Of a DNA stretch of 8,309 nucleotides, positions 6,328 to 8,309 are shown piece by piece; position 1 is the first letter of the stretch, and each line of letters opens with the position of its first letter. Made by a program: the position numbers and the translations under genes. The notes under the pieces are model-generated. The model was not told the origin of the DNA. It was given only the letters and a program-made list of their open reading frames with translations, and searched no databases. The DNA lies in the NCBI GenBank assembly GCA_002359825.1, contig DENY01000086.1, positions 3,980 to 12,288 of the forward strand, written 5' to 3'. Source of the stretch: Bacteroidales bacterium UBA2632 (lineage in GTDB: Bacteria > Bacteroidota > Bacteroidia > Bacteroidales > Dysgonomonadaceae).

Positions 6328-7707
6328 CTACTTCACGAAAGCATCATTCAGTGCTATCACAGCATCTTCATAGCAATCTCTTTTTATTACAAATTGCATA
6401 TTCACCTGATTCAAAGACTGCCCAAAACTCTCGATATTGATCCCTTTTTCGTACAATGCTTTGCTTGCTTTATATAAGAAACCTGGCATAGCTATATTTG
6501 TCCCCAGAACACTGACTATAGCACTTGGCAAAGTGGTTACACGATAGTAGTTTGAAGTTAATTCTTGAATTAGATTCTTTGCGTTTTCGTTTTCCCAAAT
6601 AACTGTGGTTATAGAGTTTGCATTGGTTGATTTCAAAATATAACTCACCTTATGCTTATGGAAATACTGCATTATCCCTAAGTCAAAACCTACTTCACCC
6701 ACCATCATGGGGTCATGTACTTCCAAGGCAATCACTTTTCGTGATCCAGTCACTATTTCGGCACGTGCATGAGGTGATATATAATCCTTTGAAATGAGAG
6801 TACCTGGATGTTCGGGTTCAAATGTGTTTTTTATACGGATATTGATATTGGCCAATTCAAGAGGTTTTGCTGCCTTCGGATGAATTGCCTCCATGCCAAT
6901 ATCTGCTAATTGGTCGGCTATTATGAAATTGGTGTAACCAACAGGAATTGAGTTTTCTATGCCAACTATTTTAGGGTCGGCACTCGACAAATGGTACTCC
7001 TTATGAATCACCGCTTCATCTGCTTTCACTTCAACAGCAATTTTACTAAAAGTTACCTCAGAATATCCTCTATCAAATGCGCGCATAATACCTTCAGTCC
7101 CTTTGGTGTAACCAGTGGCAACACACAGCACTTTTTCAAAATCAATATCAGAAAATTCTCTGTGAATGCGCTCATCAATGGTGAGAGGAACATTGTCGTT
7201 AAATCCACATAAATCTATAAACCTTGCATTGATGCCATTGTTGTTGAGAATGTTGACAGAGTTCCATCCCGAATGTGCTTCACCTATAGAAGCGAGTATT
7301 TCTCTTGCTGCAAGAGAAATATCAACCATGTTCACATAGCCCGATGCCATTACTTTATTCAAGCTATACAGTAGAGTTTTTGCTTGATCTACACGGAAGC
7401 GTATAAAATCGCTAGCTTCTTTTAAATCCAAACCAATATCTGCAAAGCCATCATTTATCAATAATAGTCGTTTGCAAAAAGAATCGAGGGCGCTACTGAA
7501 ATCTTCGCCATTCAGAAACTTATTGTAAATGCCAGGTTCATCTGTCTTTTTATGTTCCAAAAGCCAGTTGGTAACATTGTTATATGCCGAAACAACAAAG
7601 ATACGGTTATATAAATCATCGTTTTTACGTGTTCCTTTTATTATGTTTTTGAGAACATCTTGAAATTGTGACATGGATGTTCCACCAATTTTTTCTACTG
7701 TAAGCAT
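6328..7707 (-). CDS. ask: Aspartate kinase, ectoine-type (Ask_Ect-like)
   Basis: Aspartate kinase phosphorylates aspartate to 4-phosphoaspartate, the first step towards lysine, threonine, methionine, diaminopimelate and, in some halophiles, ectoine. With the start at 7707 the protein has 459 residues. The amino-acid-kinase domain (about 1-305) shows VEKIGGTSM (4-12), VVSAY (38-42), ASIGEAHS (139-146), GYTKGTEG (199-206), RGYSEVTFSKIAV (213-225), GMEAIHPKAA (271-280) and KNTFEPEHPGTLI (293-305). Two ACT-like regulatory domains follow (about 324-390 and 394-459). The motifs KIGGTSM, LLEHKKTDEPG (49-59), RGYSEVTF and HKEYHLSSADP (235-245) match, from memory, the aspartokinase of ectoine gene clusters rather than LysC or ThrA, which have KFGGTS and GRGGSD. 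No homoserine dehydrogenase domain is fused, and no ectABC or lysine gene is near. The frame stays open for 48 codons further upstream, but these overlap maf and look non-homologous, so the ATG at 7707 is preferred. maf ends 44 nt upstream. Confidence 0.93.
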   Translation of the reverse strand: MLTVEKIGGTSMSQFQDVLKNIIKGTRKNDDLYNRIFVVSAYNNVTNWLLEHKKTDEPGIYNKFLNGEDFSSALDSFCKRLLLINDGFADIGLDLKEASDFIRFRVDQAKTLLYSLNKVMASGYVNMVDISLAAREILASIGEAHSGWNSVNILNNNGINARFIDLCGFNDNVPLTIDERIHREFSDIDFEKVLCVATGYTKGTEGIMRAFDRGYSEVTFSKIAVEVKADEAVIHKEYHLSSADPKIVGIENSIPVGYTNFIIADQLADIGMEAIHPKAAKPLELANINIRIKNTFEPEHPGTLISKDYISPHARAEIVTGSRKVIALEVHDPMMVGEVGFDLGIMQYFHKHKVSYILKSTNANSITTVIWENENAKNLIQELTSNYYRVTTLPSAIVSVLGTNIAMPGFLYKASKALYEKGINIESFGQSLNQVNMQFVIKRDCYEDAVIALNDAFVK

Positions 7708-7751
7708 AGGGTTTAAATTTCTTTTGTATTTGAAGTCTGATTTCTGAAAAA

Positions 7752-8309
7752 TTAAAAGCTTATCAACTCTCTGTATAAGCGCTGAATGGGTAGTCCCATT
7801 ATATTGAAGTATGAACCATTGATTTGTTTCACACCTATATAGCCAATCCATTCTTGAACACCATAGGAGCCTGCTTTGTCAAAAGGAGAATAGCGTTCTA
7901 TATAATATTCAATCTCTTCAACAGTCAATTGTTCAAATTCAACATCAGAAGCAACTGAGAAAGATGTTTGTTTCGTTATCGATGTTAAGCATACTCCAGA
8001 AATGACACGGTGTGTTCTACCCGATAAGCTGCGCAACATTTCTGCTGCATCTTTCTTATTGATAGGTTTCCCATAAATTGTTCCATCTAGAACGACTACC
8101 GTGTCAGCGGTAATCAACAATTCATCTTCTTTGAGAATGCTGATATAAGATTTGGCTTTAATTTGTGCTACAAATTCAGCCACTTCTTCCACAGGTAAAT
8201 CTAAAGGGTATGATTCGTCAATATTTGGTAGCACCTTAATTTCAAAATCAATATCGATTCCTCTCAGCAATTCTTCTCTACGAGGAGAGTTGGATGCCAG
8301 CAATATTTT
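7752..8309 (-). CDS. maf: Maf-family nucleoside triphosphate pyrophosphatase, 5' end missing
   Basis: Maf proteins are cytosolic pyrophosphatases that hydrolyse nucleoside triphosphates (dTTP, UTP and modified pyrimidine nucleotides in the YhdE type) to monophosphates; they are thought to clean the nucleotide pool and have been linked to septum inhibition. The visible 185 residues begin KILLASNSPRR, the conserved N-terminal loop, so only a few residues are lost beyond the window edge. Other marks are ITADTVVVLDG with the catalytic Asp (about 69), GKP, SGRTHRVISGV, DKAGSYGVQEW and GSYFNIMGLPIQRLY near the end. The GSYxNxMGLP ending fits the YhdE (dTTP/UTP) subfamily rather than YceF. A TTG at 8303 could be mistaken for the start, but it encodes the second leucine of the KILLASNSPRR motif; the frame continues to base 8309. 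The kinase gene follows 44 nt downstream without a visible terminator, so the two are probably cotranscribed. Confidence 0.96.
   Translation of the reverse strand, partial: KILLASNSPRREELLRGIDIDFEIKVLPNIDESYPLDLPVEEVAEFVAQIKAKSYISILKEDELLITADTVVVLDGTIYGKPINKKDAAEMLRSLSGRTHRVISGVCLTSITKQTSFSVASDVEFEQLTVEEIEYYIERYSPFDKAGSYGVQEWIGYIGVKQINGSYFNIMGLPIQRLYRELISF

Noticed and set aside
7708..7851. A 48-codon in-frame upstream extension of the aspartate kinase
   Set aside because: It overlaps the 3' end of maf, its residues do not resemble the family, and the family N terminus (VEKIGGTSM) begins right after the ATG at 7707.
8301..8303. TTG as the start codon of maf
   Set aside because: It is a leucine codon inside the conserved KILLASNSPRR motif, and the frame continues to the window edge; the gene is simply cut there.

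Overview
The window is an ordinary-looking piece of chromosome from a Bacteroidetes bacterium, most likely of the order Bacteroidales. The evidence is the set of families and their order: a TraR/DksA-like protein, a long-form LspA and a DUF4296 lipoprotein in a row. The DNA is also AT-rich, and AT-rich leaders replace Shine-Dalgarno sequences before every start that can be seen. A genus cannot be fixed from this sequence.

The left half (1-4660) is read on the + strand. It holds the end of a DksA-like regulator (start outside the window), lspA (lipoprotein signal peptidase), a DUF4296 lipoprotein whose start overlaps the lspA stop by 8 nt, and, after 77 nt, a complete pyruvate phosphate dikinase gene (ppdK). 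The first three are packed like an operon. ppdK may be read through from them or have its own promoter; no clear promoter is visible.

At 4686-4720 a strong A/T-flanked hairpin lies between the converging ppdK and creD genes and should terminate transcription from both sides.

The right half (4778-8309) is read on the - strand. In transcription order it holds maf (nucleotide pyrophosphatase, start outside the window), an aspartate kinase that resembles the ectoine-pathway type rather than classical LysC or ThrA, and creD (inner-membrane protein). maf and the kinase are 44 nt apart. creD follows after a 116-nt gap and has no visible creABC partner or regulator.

The genes do not form one pathway. 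The clearest functional link is LspA beside a lipoprotein that should be its substrate. No mobile element, CRISPR array, RNA gene or new system was found, and no gap between genes exceeds about 120 nt. The observations most worth a second look are the ectoine-type aspartokinase without ectABC in view, the DksA-like protein lacking three of four zinc cysteines, and the xDS heptapeptide repeat at the end of the lipoprotein.
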